Below, piece by piece: positions 13,824 to 23,609 of a stretch of DNA of 24,620 nt (position 1 is the first letter of the stretch; each line of letters starts with the position of its first letter). The translations under genes and the position numbers were made by a program. The stretch comes from DYCT01 sp051875715. GTDB taxonomy: Bacteria; Bacteroidota; Bacteroidia; Bacteroidales; Bacteroidaceae. The stretch lies in assembly GCA_051875715.1 (NCBI GenBank), contig JBJEHD010000010.1, positions 1 to 24,620 of the forward strand, in the 5' to 3' direction. The notes below the pieces were generated by a model that made no database searches, was not told where the DNA came from, and worked only from the letters and a program-made list of their open reading frames with translations.

Positions 13824-15149
13824 ATGGATAAAAAGATACTTCGTTTAGCCGTACCGTCCGTTGTCTCGAACATCACGGTGCCGTTGTTGGGACTGGTGGA
13901 TGTGGCCATCGTAGGCCATTTGGGCGCGGCTTCCTACATCGGTGCGATTGCCGTGGGCGGTATGCTGTTCAACATGGTGTACTGGTTGTTCGGTTTCTTG
14001 CGGATGGGCACGAGCGGCCTTACCTCGCAAGCGTATGGCGGGCATGATTTGGCCGAGGCGGTCAGTGTGCTGGCCCGTTCGCTGCTGGTCGGTCTGCTGA
14101 TGGGAGGTGTGCTGGTGGCGTGTCAGGCACCCCTTCGCTGGCTGGCCTTTCGCTGCATGGAGATGTCCGACGATGTCCGTAGCCTGGCCCAGACCTATTT
14201 CCACATCTGCGTATGGGGTGCACCGGCGGTATTGGGCCTGTATGGGCTGAACGGGTGGTTTGTCGGTATGCAGAACGCCCGCTTGCCTATGTGGGTGGCC
14301 ATTGCGCAGAATGTGCTGAACATTGCGGCCAGCCTTTGTTTCGTCTATGGGTTTGGCATGAAGGTCGAAGGGGTCGCCTGGGGCACGCTGGTGGCCCAGT
14401 ATGGAGGCTTTCTGCTGGCTCTCGTGTTGGCTTGCCGTTTCTACGGACGATTGTGGGGCCGATTTCGTGTGGCTTCGGTGTGGCATGGAGGTGCGTTGCG
14501 CCGTTTCTTCCGGGTCAACCGCGACATCTTCCTGCGTACGTTGTGCCTGGTGTCCGTGAGCGTCTTTTTCACATCGGGCGGAGCGCGGCAAGGCGACATG
14601 GTTTTGGCTGCCAACACGTTGTTGATGCAGTTCTTTACGTTTTTCTCTTATGTGATGGATGGTTTCGCGTATGCCGGCGAGGCTTTGTCCGGACGGTATG
14701 TGGGTGCCTGCGATGCCGACTTGCTGAGGCGTTGTGTGCATCGGTTGTTTCGCTGGGGCCTGGGGCTTGCCGTGTTTTTCTCCTTGTTATATCTATTGGG
14801 GGGAGAAACCATCTTGGGCTGGCTGACCGACGACCATGACGTATTGCGCACTGCCCGCGACTATTTGGGATGGGTGTGGCTGGTTCCGTTCGCCGGTTTT
14901 GCGGCATTCTTGTGGGACGGTATCTTCATCGGAGCCACGGCTTCCCGGCAGATGCTTCAGTCCATGTGGGTGGCTTCGGTTGTCTTCTTCGCCTGTTTCT
15001 TCGCTTTGAGGGGTTGGTGGGGGAATCATGCCTTGTGGCTTGCTTTTGTGGCCTATCTGGCTGTGCGGGGCGTGATGCAGACGTGGCTGTCTCGCTCCAT
15101 CTATACGATGATTACCCGGTCGCCCCACCGTTTGGCCAGGCAACTCTGA
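13824..15149 (+). CDS. MATE family efflux transporter
   Basis: The 441-residue inner-membrane protein has about twelve hydrophobic segments and the two-lobed layout of MATE exporters. The N-terminus LRLAVPSVVSNITVPLLGLVDVAIVGHLG is diagnostic of the family, closest in style to the DinF-like group. The substrate, probably an organic cation exported against Na+ or H+, cannot be read from sequence. A TTG directly before the ATG is in frame, but the ATG at 13824 is preferred. The last 49 bp overlap the 3' end of dnaG on the other strand. Confidence 0.93.
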   Translation: MDKKILRLAVPSVVSNITVPLLGLVDVAIVGHLGAASYIGAIAVGGMLFNMVYWLFGFLRMGTSGLTSQAYGGHDLAEAVSVLARSLLVGLLMGGVLVACQAPLRWLAFRCMEMSDDVRSLAQTYFHICVWGAPAVLGLYGLNGWFVGMQNARLPMWVAIAQNVLNIAASLCFVYGFGMKVEGVAWGTLVAQYGGFLLALVLACRFYGRLWGRFRVASVWHGGALRRFFRVNRDIFLRTLCLVSVSVFFTSGGARQGDMVLAANTLLMQFFTFFSYVMDGFAYAGEALSGRYVGACDADLLRRCVHRLFRWGLGLAVFFSLLYLLGGETILGWLTDDHDVLRTARDYLGWVWLVPFAGFAAFLWDGIFIGATASRQMLQSMWVASVVFFACFFALRGWWGNHALWLAFVAYLAVRGVMQTWLSRSIYTMITRSPHRLARQL

Positions 15150-17086
15150 ATCTGGCTGAGTTCCTGATACCGTTTCATCAACTGGATGTACTGCGTTTCG
15201 TCGCTCAGGATGTTCGGGTCCTTGAGTTGTTGGAGCAGCCGGTCCAGTTCTTCTTTGACAATGGCGATTTTATAGTCGGCCAGCAGGTGCGGTACCAGTT
15301 CGCATAGCCGGTCCTTGTCGTCGACGATGGTCTGCGACTTGGTGTGGTACTTGCTTAACTGGTAACGCTCGCTCACCAGGTCGGCGGCCAGACGGCTGAT
15401 TTCCGGCGAAGGATGCGTCAGGAAATACCGCTCGGCCACGAATCCTTCGTCGTGGATGTGTCGTTTGGCTTCTTCCAGCAAAGTTCGGTGCAGGGCGTTG
15501 TGAAACGTGAGTTGGTCTTCCTGCAGGTCTTGCAGGATGTGCTCGACCACCGTGACGGCCACCGTTTGTCCGTCCTCCTCTTCCAGGTTGTACATCACCT
15601 GTTCGCCGTAGCGGATTAGGATTTGCAGGATGAGTTGCTCCTTGGTGTTGAGTTCTGCGTTCTCTTGTTCGGCGTAGGCCAGGAAGGGGTTCGCCGTTGC
15701 AGTTCCTGCCTCGGAGGGCTGGGCGTCCGTTCCCGGCGATGTTTCGGCAGGTCGGATGCTGCTGGCCGCTTCTTTGGCCCCTTTCTGTTGCAATCGTTTG
15801 CCTACTTCGGCCACCAGCAGTTTTTCGTCCACCTGCAGCAGTTGGCTGCATTCGTGGATGTAGACCGTCCGAACGATGGCTTCCGGGATTACGGAGATGC
15901 TTTGAACGATGTCTTGTATCAGGCCGGCGCGCTTGATGGGGTCTTTCCCCGCCTCCTCCAGCAACAGATTGGTCTTGAATCGGATGAAGTCCACTTGGTG
16001 GGCTTCGATGTAGTTCTGGTATTCGGTGGCATTGTGCTTTCGGGCGAATGAGTCGGGATCGTCTCCGTCGGGCAGAAGCACGACCTTGATGTTCATCCCT
16101 TCCTCCAACAGCATGTCGATGCCTCGGATGGAGGCCTTGATGCCGGCCCGGTCGCCGTCGTAGAGCACCGTGATGTTGTTTGTGAAGCGGTGTATCAGCC
16201 GTATCTGTCCGGAGGTGAGCGAGGTGCCCGACGAGGCCACCACGTTTTCAATACCTGCCTGATGCATGGAGATGACGTCGGTGTACCCTTCGACAAGGAA
16301 GCATCGGTCTTGTTTCACGATGGCTTGTTTGGCGAAGTAGATGCCGTATAATTCACTGCTTTTGTGGTAGATTTCGGATTCGGGAGAGTTGACGTACTTG
16401 GCGGTTTTTGCGTCGGTCTTCAGTACGCGTCCGCCAAAGGCTACCACCTTCCCCGACAACGTGTGGACGGGAAAGATGACGCGTCCCCAAAAGCGGTCGC
16501 GGATTCGATGGTCGTCGGTTTCGTAACACAGACCGGTCTTGACCAGATACTCCGGCTTGTATCCTTTTCGTTGGGCTTCTTGTGCCAGGGCGTCGCGTTT
16601 CTCCAAACTGAACCCCAGTTGGAACTTTCGGATGATGTCGTCGCGGAAACCCCGTTGGCGAAAATATCCCATGCCGATGGCCTGTCCGTCGGCGTGGTTG
16701 TGGAGGATGTCCTGGAAGTATTGGGCGGCAAACTGGTTGACAATGAAAAGGCTTTCGCGCAGGCTTTGTGCCTGCCGCTCTTCCTGAGTCAGTTCGCGCT
16801 CTTTTATTTCGATGTTGTACTTCTTGGCCAGAAACTTCAAGGCCTCCACATACGTCATCTGTTCGTGCTCCATGATGAAGTGCACTGCGTTGCCTCCTTT
16901 GCCACAACTGAAGCACTTGCACAAGCCCTTCGAAGGCGACACGACAAACGACGGCGTCTTTTCGTTGTGAAACGGACACAGCCCTTTGTAGTTGACTCCG
17001 GCTTTGCGCAGGGTGACAAATTCCGACACGACGTCGACGATTTGTGCAGCGTCCAGAATGCGGTCGATGGTGGCTTGGTCTATCAT
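15101..17086 (-). CDS. dnaG: DNA primase
   Basis: This 661-residue primase synthesises RNA primers for replication. Domains in order are an N-terminal CHC2 zinc finger (Cys37, His40, Cys58, Cys61), the RNA polymerase core with SEIYHKSSELYGIYFAK, a Toprim fold (Glu266 in VEGYTDV, Asp310 and Asp312 in YDGDRAG), and a C-terminal helical domain from about 430 that should bind the DnaB helicase. An acidic, Ala/Pro-rich linker (about 455-485) separates them. The frame extends to 17194, but MIDQATIDRILDAAQIVDVV is the conserved start. The gene stop lies inside the opposing MATE gene, leaving no room for a standard terminator. Confidence 0.97.
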   Translation of the reverse strand: MIDQATIDRILDAAQIVDVVSEFVTLRKAGVNYKGLCPFHNEKTPSFVVSPSKGLCKCFSCGKGGNAVHFIMEHEQMTYVEALKFLAKKYNIEIKERELTQEERQAQSLRESLFIVNQFAAQYFQDILHNHADGQAIGMGYFRQRGFRDDIIRKFQLGFSLEKRDALAQEAQRKGYKPEYLVKTGLCYETDDHRIRDRFWGRVIFPVHTLSGKVVAFGGRVLKTDAKTAKYVNSPESEIYHKSSELYGIYFAKQAIVKQDRCFLVEGYTDVISMHQAGIENVVASSGTSLTSGQIRLIHRFTNNITVLYDGDRAGIKASIRGIDMLLEEGMNIKVVLLPDGDDPDSFARKHNATEYQNYIEAHQVDFIRFKTNLLLEEAGKDPIKRAGLIQDIVQSISVIPEAIVRTVYIHECSQLLQVDEKLLVAEVGKRLQQKGAKEAASSIRPAETSPGTDAQPSEAGTATANPFLAYAEQENAELNTKEQLILQILIRYGEQVMYNLEEEDGQTVAVTVVEHILQDLQEDQLTFHNALHRTLLEEAKRHIHDEGFVAERYFLTHPSPEISRLAADLVSERYQLSKYHTKSQTIVDDKDRLCELVPHLLADYKIAIVKEELDRLLQQLKDPNILSDETQYIQLMKRYQELSQIQSCLAKRWGDRVIIV

Positions 17087-17196
17087 GGTTCGATGGATGC
17101 GATTGATTTTGCGGGGCGAATTTACGAAAAAGGAGTGGGATTCTGCCTGCTCAAAAGATGTTAATAAGCGCGCCGAACGGTTAATAATAGCCAAAT

Positions 17197-17204
17197 CAAG
17201 TATA
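17197..17204 (-). promoter_or_regulatory. Weak -7 candidate for dnaG
   Basis: The minus strand reads TATACTTG, a 7-of-8 match to TAnnTTTG, about 110 bp before the dnaG ATG. No -33 element is evident. The rest of the 298-bp gap between dnaG and the TetR gene shows no other feature apart from the box at 17255-17262. Confidence 0.25.
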
Positions 17205-17254
17205 AATGGTGATGATATGTGTGAAAACTATATTTTCGTTTCAAGTTTTCTCTC

Positions 17255-17262
17255 TATCTTTG
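17255..17262 (+). promoter_or_regulatory. -7 box of the efflux operon
   Basis: TATCTTTG is a full match to the Bacteroidetes -7 consensus. Transcription would start near 17269, giving a leader of about 116 nt to the chosen TetR start. As the first gene encodes a TetR repressor, its operator should lie around here, but I see no convincing long palindrome. Confidence 0.55.
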
Positions 17263-17384
17263 CCGCCGCTCAGCAAAAACGAATGTGAGAAAGTATCAGC
17301 ACCGCTTCATTCGAAGCCATGAGAGAGTGGATTCAAGCGGTTGTCCGATGTCTTTCTGTAAATAAGGAAACAGATACAAGAATA

Positions 17385-18023
17385 ATGGTACACAAAGACC
17401 CAAGCGAATTGTCTCAGACACGTAAGGAATTGCGCGAACGCATCATCCTCACCGCCATCGATGCGTTCGAGAAGCATGGCATCAAATCCGTCACGATGGA
17501 CGAGATAGCCGCTTCTTTGTCCATATCGAAACGTACGCTGTACGAAATCTTTCGCGACAAGGAGACACTGCTTGAGGCTTGTGTGGAACGTCGGCACGAA
17601 TTGTTCAAGCAGTCGGTCGATGCGTTGGTGCAGGATGCCGAGAATGTGATTGAGGTTATCATGACGGTGTACAAGCGCACCTTGGAGTTGTATCATTCCA
17701 CCCATAAACGTTTTTTCGAGGACTTGGCCAAGTATCCCAGACTGAAAGCCATCAACCGGCATTCCGAGGAAGAAGAAGCGCAAAGCCAGTTGAACTTCTT
17801 TCGGAAGGGCGTGGAGCAGGGCATATTTCGGGATGACATCAATTTCTTGATCACCCGGGAATTGTCGCGGGTTCAGATGTCGTTGCTGAACGATGCCGAT
17901 GTTTGCCGTCGTTTCTCGTTCGAAGAGGTGTTCGAATCCATCGTGCTTGTTGGCGTACGGGGCATCTGCACGGAGAAGGGCCGGGCAATTTTAGACGAAT
18001 ATGTAAAGAATCACCGTATATAA
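17385..18023 (+). CDS. TetR/AcrR family transcriptional regulator
   Basis: The regulator has 212 residues from the chosen start MVHKDPSELS. The N-terminal TetR DNA-binding domain is clear: ERIILTAIDAFEKHGIKSVTMDEIAASLSISKRTLYEIFRDKETLLEACVERR (about residues 20-70). It is followed by an all-helical ligand-binding and dimerisation domain with no recognisable ligand motif. A longer frame from an ATG at 17319 adds 22 residues without homology. It is the first gene of the tripartite pump operon, 18 bp before the TolC homologue, so it probably represses its own operon and is relieved by a pump substrate. Confidence 0.93.
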   Translation: MVHKDPSELSQTRKELRERIILTAIDAFEKHGIKSVTMDEIAASLSISKRTLYEIFRDKETLLEACVERRHELFKQSVDALVQDAENVIEVIMTVYKRTLELYHSTHKRFFEDLAKYPRLKAINRHSEEEEAQSQLNFFRKGVEQGIFRDDINFLITRELSRVQMSLLNDADVCRRFSFEEVFESIVLVGVRGICTEKGRAILDEYVKNHRI

Positions 18024-18041
18024 TCAACAGAACAAAATCGT

Positions 18042-19391
18042 ATGACAAGTAAAAAGATGTTCGTAGCATGTGCGCTTTTGGCCGTGATGCCATGGGTGAA
18101 TGCACAAGACACGTTGAGGATCGATTTAAAGCAGGCTATCGAGATAGCCTTGAGTGAGAACCCGACCATCAAGGTGGCCGAGAAGGAAATCCAACTGAAG
18201 AAAGAGACCCGCCGGGAGGCCTTTGCCGGTTTGTTCCCGGAGGTTGCTTTGCAAGGCTCCTACTCCAGAGCCGTCAAGAAACAAACCATGGTGATGGAGT
18301 TCGGTGGTGTGGAGCAAACCATCCAGGTTGGTACAGACAATGTCTACAGCGGAGGCTTGGTGGTTGGTTTGCCCATCTACGCGCCTGCACTTTATAAGAG
18401 CATCAAACTGACGCGCACCGATGTGGAACTTGCTTGGGAAAAGTCGCGTGCTTCGCGCCTGGACATGGTCAATCAGGTGACTAAGGCGTTCTACCAGTTG
18501 TTGCTGGCACAGGACAGTTACGAAGTGCTCAAGCGCAGTTACGCCCAGAGCGAGGAGAACTACCGCGTGGTTAGCGCCAAGTATGACCAGGGATTGGTCA
18601 GCGAGTATGACAAGATTAGTGCCGAAGTGCAGATGCGCAGTCTGAAACCCTCGGTGGTGTCGGCTGCCAATGGCGTCAACCTGGCCGGTCTGCAGCTGAA
18701 GGTGTTGCTGGGTGTGGCCAACGACCTTCCGGTGGCTGTCTCGGGCCGTTTGCAGGACTATGAGATGGAGATGTTCCGCGAGCAGTTGAGCGACACGGGC
18801 ATCAACCTGGCGGGCAACAGCGACCTGCGCCAGTTGGACTACAACGCCAAGATGCTTCAGCAGAACCTGAAGTTGCAGCGTACCAACTTCCTCCCGACCT
18901 TGTCCGCTTCGTTCAATTATATGTATACGTCGTTGAACAACAATTTCCGGATTGCTCACTATCGTTGGTATCCCTATTCTACATTCGGACTGAACCTGAG
19001 CATCCCGTTGTTCAAGGCATCGAACTTCACGAAGACCAAGCAGACGAAGATTCAGATTGCCCAATTGGCCGACAACCGGGTGAACGTAGAACGTCAGCTC
19101 ACGATGCAGGCGCAGAGTTTCAAAAACAACATGGCGTCCAGCACCGAGCAGGTGGTCAGCAACAAGGAGGCCGTGATGCAGGCCGAGAAGGGACGGACCA
19201 TTGCCGAGAAACGCTATGAAGTGGGCAAGGGTACGATTCTGGAACTGAACAGTTCCGAAGTGGCATTGACGCAGGCTCAGTTGGTCTACAACCAGTCTAT
19301 CTACGACTACCTGGTGGCCAAGGCAGACCTCGACAAGGTGCTGGGCCAAGGTGGCGAATGGGTGAAAGAAACAGCAAACGAAAACGAATAA
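18042..19391 (+). CDS. TolC family outer membrane efflux protein
   Basis: This 449-residue outer-membrane channel has a signal peptide (about 1-21, cleavage after WVNA). The two repeated halves of long coiled-coil helices typical of TolC proteins are visible in LRIDLKQAIEIALSENPTIKVAEKEIQLKKETRREAFAGLFPEVALQGSYSR and, in the second half, RTIAEKRYEVGKGTILELNSSEVALTQAQLVYNQSIYDYLVAKADLDKVLG. It should trimerise and form the exit duct for the adaptor and permease encoded next (16-bp gap). Confidence 0.95.
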   Translation: MTSKKMFVACALLAVMPWVNAQDTLRIDLKQAIEIALSENPTIKVAEKEIQLKKETRREAFAGLFPEVALQGSYSRAVKKQTMVMEFGGVEQTIQVGTDNVYSGGLVVGLPIYAPALYKSIKLTRTDVELAWEKSRASRLDMVNQVTKAFYQLLLAQDSYEVLKRSYAQSEENYRVVSAKYDQGLVSEYDKISAEVQMRSLKPSVVSAANGVNLAGLQLKVLLGVANDLPVAVSGRLQDYEMEMFREQLSDTGINLAGNSDLRQLDYNAKMLQQNLKLQRTNFLPTLSASFNYMYTSLNNNFRIAHYRWYPYSTFGLNLSIPLFKASNFTKTKQTKIQIAQLADNRVNVERQLTMQAQSFKNNMASSTEQVVSNKEAVMQAEKGRTIAEKRYEVGKGTILELNSSEVALTQAQLVYNQSIYDYLVAKADLDKVLGQGGEWVKETANENE

Positions 19392-19407
19392 TCAATAACA
19401 ATCCAGT

Positions 19408-20433
19408 ATGAAACGAATGGGAAATAAGAGCATGGCAGTGGCTTTCGCTGCCTTGGTTTTGACGGCTTGCGGCGGTGGCAATCAGACGACCGAGCAGCAG
19501 GCAGAAGTAGTCAGTGAAAAAATCAAAGTGAAATTGGCTGAAGTGAAGATGCAGCCGGTCGACCAAGTGGAAAGCTTTACGGCAACCGTTGAAGCCGACG
19601 TGAAGAACAACATCGCTCCCTCGTCGCCGGTGCGTATTGAAAAAATCTTGGTAGAGGTAGGCGACCGCGTATCGAAAGGCCAGAAACTGGTCCAGATGGA
19701 TGCCGCCAACCTGAAGCAGGCCAAGACGCAGTTGGAGAACCTGCAGATTGAGTTCGACCGTGTGGACGAACTGTACAAAGTGGGTGGCGTCTCCAAATCG
19801 GAATGGGATTCGCGCAAGACCAGCCTGGAAGTAGCCAAGACGGCGTTCCAGAACTTGGAGGAAAACACCTATCTGGTCAGCCCCATCAATGGCATCGTGA
19901 CCGCTCGTAATTTCGACAACGGTGACATGTACAGCGGGGGTACGCCGGTCTTGACGGTGGAACAAATCACTCCGGTCAAACTCATGGTCAACGTATCGGA
20001 AGGCTATTTTGCCTATATGAAGAAAGGCATGCCTGCCACTGTCAAACTCGACGTGTACGGCGACGAGACGTTTCATGGCAAGGTCAGCCTGATTTATCCC
20101 ACCATCGATTCATCCACTCGTACGTTCCCCGTGGAGGTGACGCTCGACAACCGCGACCAGCGTGTCCGTCCGGGCATGTTCGCCCGTGTAACCATGAGTT
20201 TCGGTGTGCTGGACCACGTGGTTGTACCCGACCGCGCCATTGTGAAGCAGGTTGGTTCCGGCGAACGCTTTGTCTATGTTTACCAGGACGGCAAAGTATC
20301 GTACCGCAAGGTGGAACTGGGTCGCCGTTTGGACAGCGAGTATGAATTGCGTTCGGGCGTGGAGAACGGTGCGCAAGTGGTAATAGCCGGCCAGACCCGC
20401 TTGGCCGACGGTGTGGAAGTAGATGTGGAGTAA
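19408..20433 (+). CDS. RND efflux periplasmic adaptor (membrane fusion protein)
   Basis: This 341-residue adaptor is a predicted lipoprotein: N-terminal hydrophobic run and lipobox LTAC with Cys21. A lipoyl/barrel-sandwich half (SSPVRIEKILVEVGDRVSKGQKLVQMD) leads into a short helical hairpin (LKQAKTQLENLQIEFDRVDELYKVGGVSKSEWDSRKTSLEVAKTAFQNLEEN), the second lipoyl half (YLVSPINGIVTARNFDNGDMYSGG), then beta-barrel and membrane-proximal domains. It bridges the RND permease to the TolC homologue. It is shorter than AcrA (about 400), mainly because the hairpin is short. Confidence 0.95.
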   Translation: MKRMGNKSMAVAFAALVLTACGGGNQTTEQQAEVVSEKIKVKLAEVKMQPVDQVESFTATVEADVKNNIAPSSPVRIEKILVEVGDRVSKGQKLVQMDAANLKQAKTQLENLQIEFDRVDELYKVGGVSKSEWDSRKTSLEVAKTAFQNLEENTYLVSPINGIVTARNFDNGDMYSGGTPVLTVEQITPVKLMVNVSEGYFAYMKKGMPATVKLDVYGDETFHGKVSLIYPTIDSSTRTFPVEVTLDNRDQRVRPGMFARVTMSFGVLDHVVVPDRAIVKQVGSGERFVYVYQDGKVSYRKVELGRRLDSEYELRSGVENGAQVVIAGQTRLADGVEVDVE

Positions 20434-20452
20434 CCCCTAAAACGTACCAACT

Positions 20453-23400
20453 ATGAGTTTATACGAAGGATCGGTCAAACGACCTATTATGACATCACTG
20501 ATTTTCATTGCAGTGATGATATTCGGCCTCTTCTCGTTGCAGAAGCTGCCTATCGACTTGTACCCGGATATCGAGACCAACACCTTGATGGTGATGACGG
20601 CCTATCCCGGTGCCAGTGCGGCCGATGTGGAAAACAACATCTCCCGTCCGATGGAGAACGTGCTCAACACGGTCAGCAACCTGAAGCATATCACGTCGAA
20701 ATCGCGTGAGAACATCTCGGTCATTACCATGGAGTTCGAGTTTGGCGAGGACATCGACGTGCTCACCAACGATGTGCGTGACAAGTTGGAAATGGTCAAG
20801 TCCAGCTTGCCCGACGATGCTGAGAACCCCATCATCTTCAAGTTCAGCACCGACATGATTCCTATCTGTCTGCTTTCTGTGCAGGCAGACCAGAGTTTGC
20901 CGGCTCTGTACAAGATTCTCGACGATGGTGTGGCCAACCCCTTGGCGCGTATCGGCGGTGTCGGTACGGTTTCGGTGGTGGGTGCTCCCCAGCGTGAGAT
21001 TCAGATTTACGTCGACCCCATCCGCATGGAGGCGTTCAACCTGAGCATCGAATCCATCTCGTCCATCGTAGCTGCCGAGAACAGAAACATCCCGGGTGGT
21101 AACTTCGATGTGGGTACGGAGACGTATTCCGTACGTGTGGAAGGTGAGTTCAAGGATGCACGCCAGATGGAACAGATTGTGGTAGGAAGCCACAACGGCA
21201 AGAACGTGTATCTGAGAGACGTGGCCCGCGTGGTCGACTCGGTTGAGGAGCGCACGCAGGAGACGTACAACAACGGCGTGCAGGGTGCCATGATTGTCAT
21301 CCAGAAGCAGACCGGTGCCAACTCTGTGCAGATTTCCGAAAAGGTGATGAAGGCGTTGCCGGAATTGCGTGCCGGATTGCCCTCCGACGTGAAACTGGAT
21401 GTCATCGTCGATACGTCGGACAACATCCGAAACACCATCTCCTCTTTGGCTGGTACGGTGCGTGATGCCTTGATTTTCGTAGGTTTGGTGGTGTTCCTTT
21501 TCTTGGGACGCTGGCGTTCCACGGTCATCATTTTGATCACCATCCCTCTCTCGTTGATTGCTTCGTTCATCTATCTGGCCGTTTCGGGCAGTACGCTGAA
21601 CATCATCTCTCTGTCGTCGCTCTCTATCGCCATCGGTATGGTGGTGGACGATGCCATCGTGGTGCTTGAAAACGTCACGACGCACATCGAGCGAGGCAGC
21701 GAACCCAAGCAGGCCGCCGTGCATGCCACCAACGAGGTGGCCATCTCCGTTGTGGCTTCTACGCTGACCCTTTTGGCCGTGTTCTTCCCCTTGACGATGG
21801 TACCGGGCATGATGGGTGTGCTTTTCCGCGAGTTGGGATGGATGGTGACCATCATCATGATTATTTCTACGTCTTCGGCCTTGTCGCTTACACCGATGCT
21901 TTGCTCGCAGTTGTTGCGTCTGAATCCGAAGCACAACAAGTTGTTCCATCTGCTCTATACCCCTATCCAAAAGGGACTCGATGCGCTGGATGTCTTCTAC
22001 GCCCGCTTGCTCGACTGGGCCGTGCGTCATCGTAAGACGGTGGTAGTCGGTTCTTTGGGCTTCTTTGTGCTGACCATGTTGCTGGTGAGCCAGGTAGGTA
22101 CCGAGTTCTTCCCCACGAGCGACGACGCCCGTATCGGTGTGACCATCGAGACTCCGATAGGCACGCGTACGGAAATCACCCGCGAGGTGACGCGCCGTGT
22201 GCAGCAGGAATGGATGAAGAAGTATCCGGAAATCAAGGTGTTCAACTTCACGGTCGGACAGGCTGATACGGACAACACCTTCGCTTCGATGAGCGACAAC
22301 GGTACCCATATCGCTACGGCCAACATCCGCCTGAGCGACCCGGGCGACCGCGAACGCGGCATCGTGGAGATTTGCGAACTCATGCGTAAGGATTTGGCCC
22401 AGATACCCGAAATCAAGAAGTTCCAGGTGAACGTGGGTGGTAGCCGTGGTCAGAGCATGAGCGGTCAGTCCACGCTCGACGTGGAAATCTACGGTTATAG
22501 TTTCGACGAGACCGACCGCGTTGCTCAGGAACTGAAGCAGCGTCTGAGTCAGGTGAAGGGTACGGCGGACATCACCATCAGCCGTGGTGACTACCAGCCG
22601 GAATACCAAATCGATTTCGACCGCGAGAAACTGGCCACCAATGGCTTGAACCTGGCTACGGCCGCTTCGTTTGTCCGCAACCGTATCAATGGCTCCATCC
22701 AGTCGAAGTACCGCGAGGACGGTGAAGAGTATGACATCCGTGTGGTTTACGCTCCCGAATATCGTCAGAGCGTAGAGGCCATCGAGAACATCTTGGTCTA
22801 CAACAACCAGGGCAAGGGCATCCGCATCCGCGACCTGGGCAAGGTGGTAGAACGCTTCTCGCCTCCGACCATCGAACGTAAAGACCGCGAACGTGTCAAC
22901 ACCGTACAGGCCGTCATCTCCGGCGAGTCGATGGACAAGGTGGTGGCCGGTGCGCGCGAACAGTTGGCCCAGATGGAGATTCCGCAGGGTGTGACGGTGA
23001 AGTTGGCCGGTTCGTACGAGGACCAGCAGGAATCGTTCGCCGACCTGCTCACGCTGATGGTGCTCATCATCCTGTTGGTGTTCATCGTGATGGCTGCCCA
23101 GTTCGAATCGCTCACCTATCCGTTCATCATCATGTTCGCCCTGCCGTTCTCGTTCTCGGGCGTGTTCATGGCGCTGTATCTGACAGGAACTACGATGAAC
23201 GTCATCTCCATGATTGGTATGATTATGTTGGTGGGTATCGTGGTGAAGAACGGTATCGTGCTTGTGGACTACATCAACCTCAACCGCGAACGTGGCTCGT
23301 CCATCATCCAGTCGGTTGTGACAGGAGGTAAGAGCCGTCTGCGTCCGGTGTTGATGACAACGCTGACTACCATCCTCGGTATGGTGCCGATGGCTATCGG

Positions 23401-23578
23401 TGGCGGTCAGGGTTCGGAAACCTGGCAACCGATGGGTATTTCGGTCATCGGTGGTCTGACGGTGTCCACGTTGCTCACCCTTGTGCTGGTGCCCGTGCTC
23501 TATTGTATGTTTGCCGGAACGGGCGTTCGCCGTCGCCGTCGCAAGATGCGTCAGAGCGCAATTGCCGCCAACGAATAA
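20453..23578 (+). CDS. RND multidrug efflux permease (AcrB/HAE1 type)
   Basis: The 1041-residue inner-membrane proton/drug antiporter has the RND duplication: N-terminal helix at about 11-29, periplasmic porter loops at about 40-330 and 560-860, and two sets of membrane helices. The proton-relay aspartates are Asp399 and Asp400 in GMVVDDAIVVLEN, matching AcrB Asp407/408. The lysine partner is in GIVVKNGIVLVDY near the C-terminus. KLPIDLYPDIETNTLMVMTAYPGASAADVE is the family N-terminal signature. The substrate cannot be inferred. It is preceded by the adaptor (19-bp gap) and followed by the PII-like gene (31-bp gap). Confidence 0.97.
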   Translation: MSLYEGSVKRPIMTSLIFIAVMIFGLFSLQKLPIDLYPDIETNTLMVMTAYPGASAADVENNISRPMENVLNTVSNLKHITSKSRENISVITMEFEFGEDIDVLTNDVRDKLEMVKSSLPDDAENPIIFKFSTDMIPICLLSVQADQSLPALYKILDDGVANPLARIGGVGTVSVVGAPQREIQIYVDPIRMEAFNLSIESISSIVAAENRNIPGGNFDVGTETYSVRVEGEFKDARQMEQIVVGSHNGKNVYLRDVARVVDSVEERTQETYNNGVQGAMIVIQKQTGANSVQISEKVMKALPELRAGLPSDVKLDVIVDTSDNIRNTISSLAGTVRDALIFVGLVVFLFLGRWRSTVIILITIPLSLIASFIYLAVSGSTLNIISLSSLSIAIGMVVDDAIVVLENVTTHIERGSEPKQAAVHATNEVAISVVASTLTLLAVFFPLTMVPGMMGVLFRELGWMVTIIMIISTSSALSLTPMLCSQLLRLNPKHNKLFHLLYTPIQKGLDALDVFYARLLDWAVRHRKTVVVGSLGFFVLTMLLVSQVGTEFFPTSDDARIGVTIETPIGTRTEITREVTRRVQQEWMKKYPEIKVFNFTVGQADTDNTFASMSDNGTHIATANIRLSDPGDRERGIVEICELMRKDLAQIPEIKKFQVNVGGSRGQSMSGQSTLDVEIYGYSFDETDRVAQELKQRLSQVKGTADITISRGDYQPEYQIDFDREKLATNGLNLATAASFVRNRINGSIQSKYREDGEEYDIRVVYAPEYRQSVEAIENILVYNNQGKGIRIRDLGKVVERFSPPTIERKDRERVNTVQAVISGESMDKVVAGAREQLAQMEIPQGVTVKLAGSYEDQQESFADLLTLMVLIILLVFIVMAAQFESLTYPFIIMFALPFSFSGVFMALYLTGTTMNVISMIGMIMLVGIVVKNGIVLVDYINLNRERGSSIIQSVVTGGKSRLRPVLMTTLTTILGMVPMAIGGGQGSETWQPMGISVIGGLTVSTLLTLVLVPVLYCMFAGTGVRRRRRKMRQSAIAANE

Positions 23579-23609
23579 TGGTTTAACTCATTTAGTAAGA
23601 AGAACAGAT

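Noticed and set aside
17319..17384. Longer N-terminus for the TetR regulator
   Set aside because: The added 22 residues lack family similarity; TetR proteins usually place the helix-turn-helix domain within about 20 residues of the start, as with the ATG at 17385.
20495..23428. A 977-codon open frame on the minus strand, antisense to the RND permease
   Set aside because: It lies wholly inside a well-supported RND gene. The translation is His/Arg/Asp-rich and low in hydrophobic order, with no domain. It results from codon usage on the coding strand.
23481..23609. Extension of the PII-like frame upstream into the RND gene
   Set aside because: This part is the out-of-frame reading of the RND C-terminus; the ATG at 23610 begins the conserved-looking strand MKAIFIAF.
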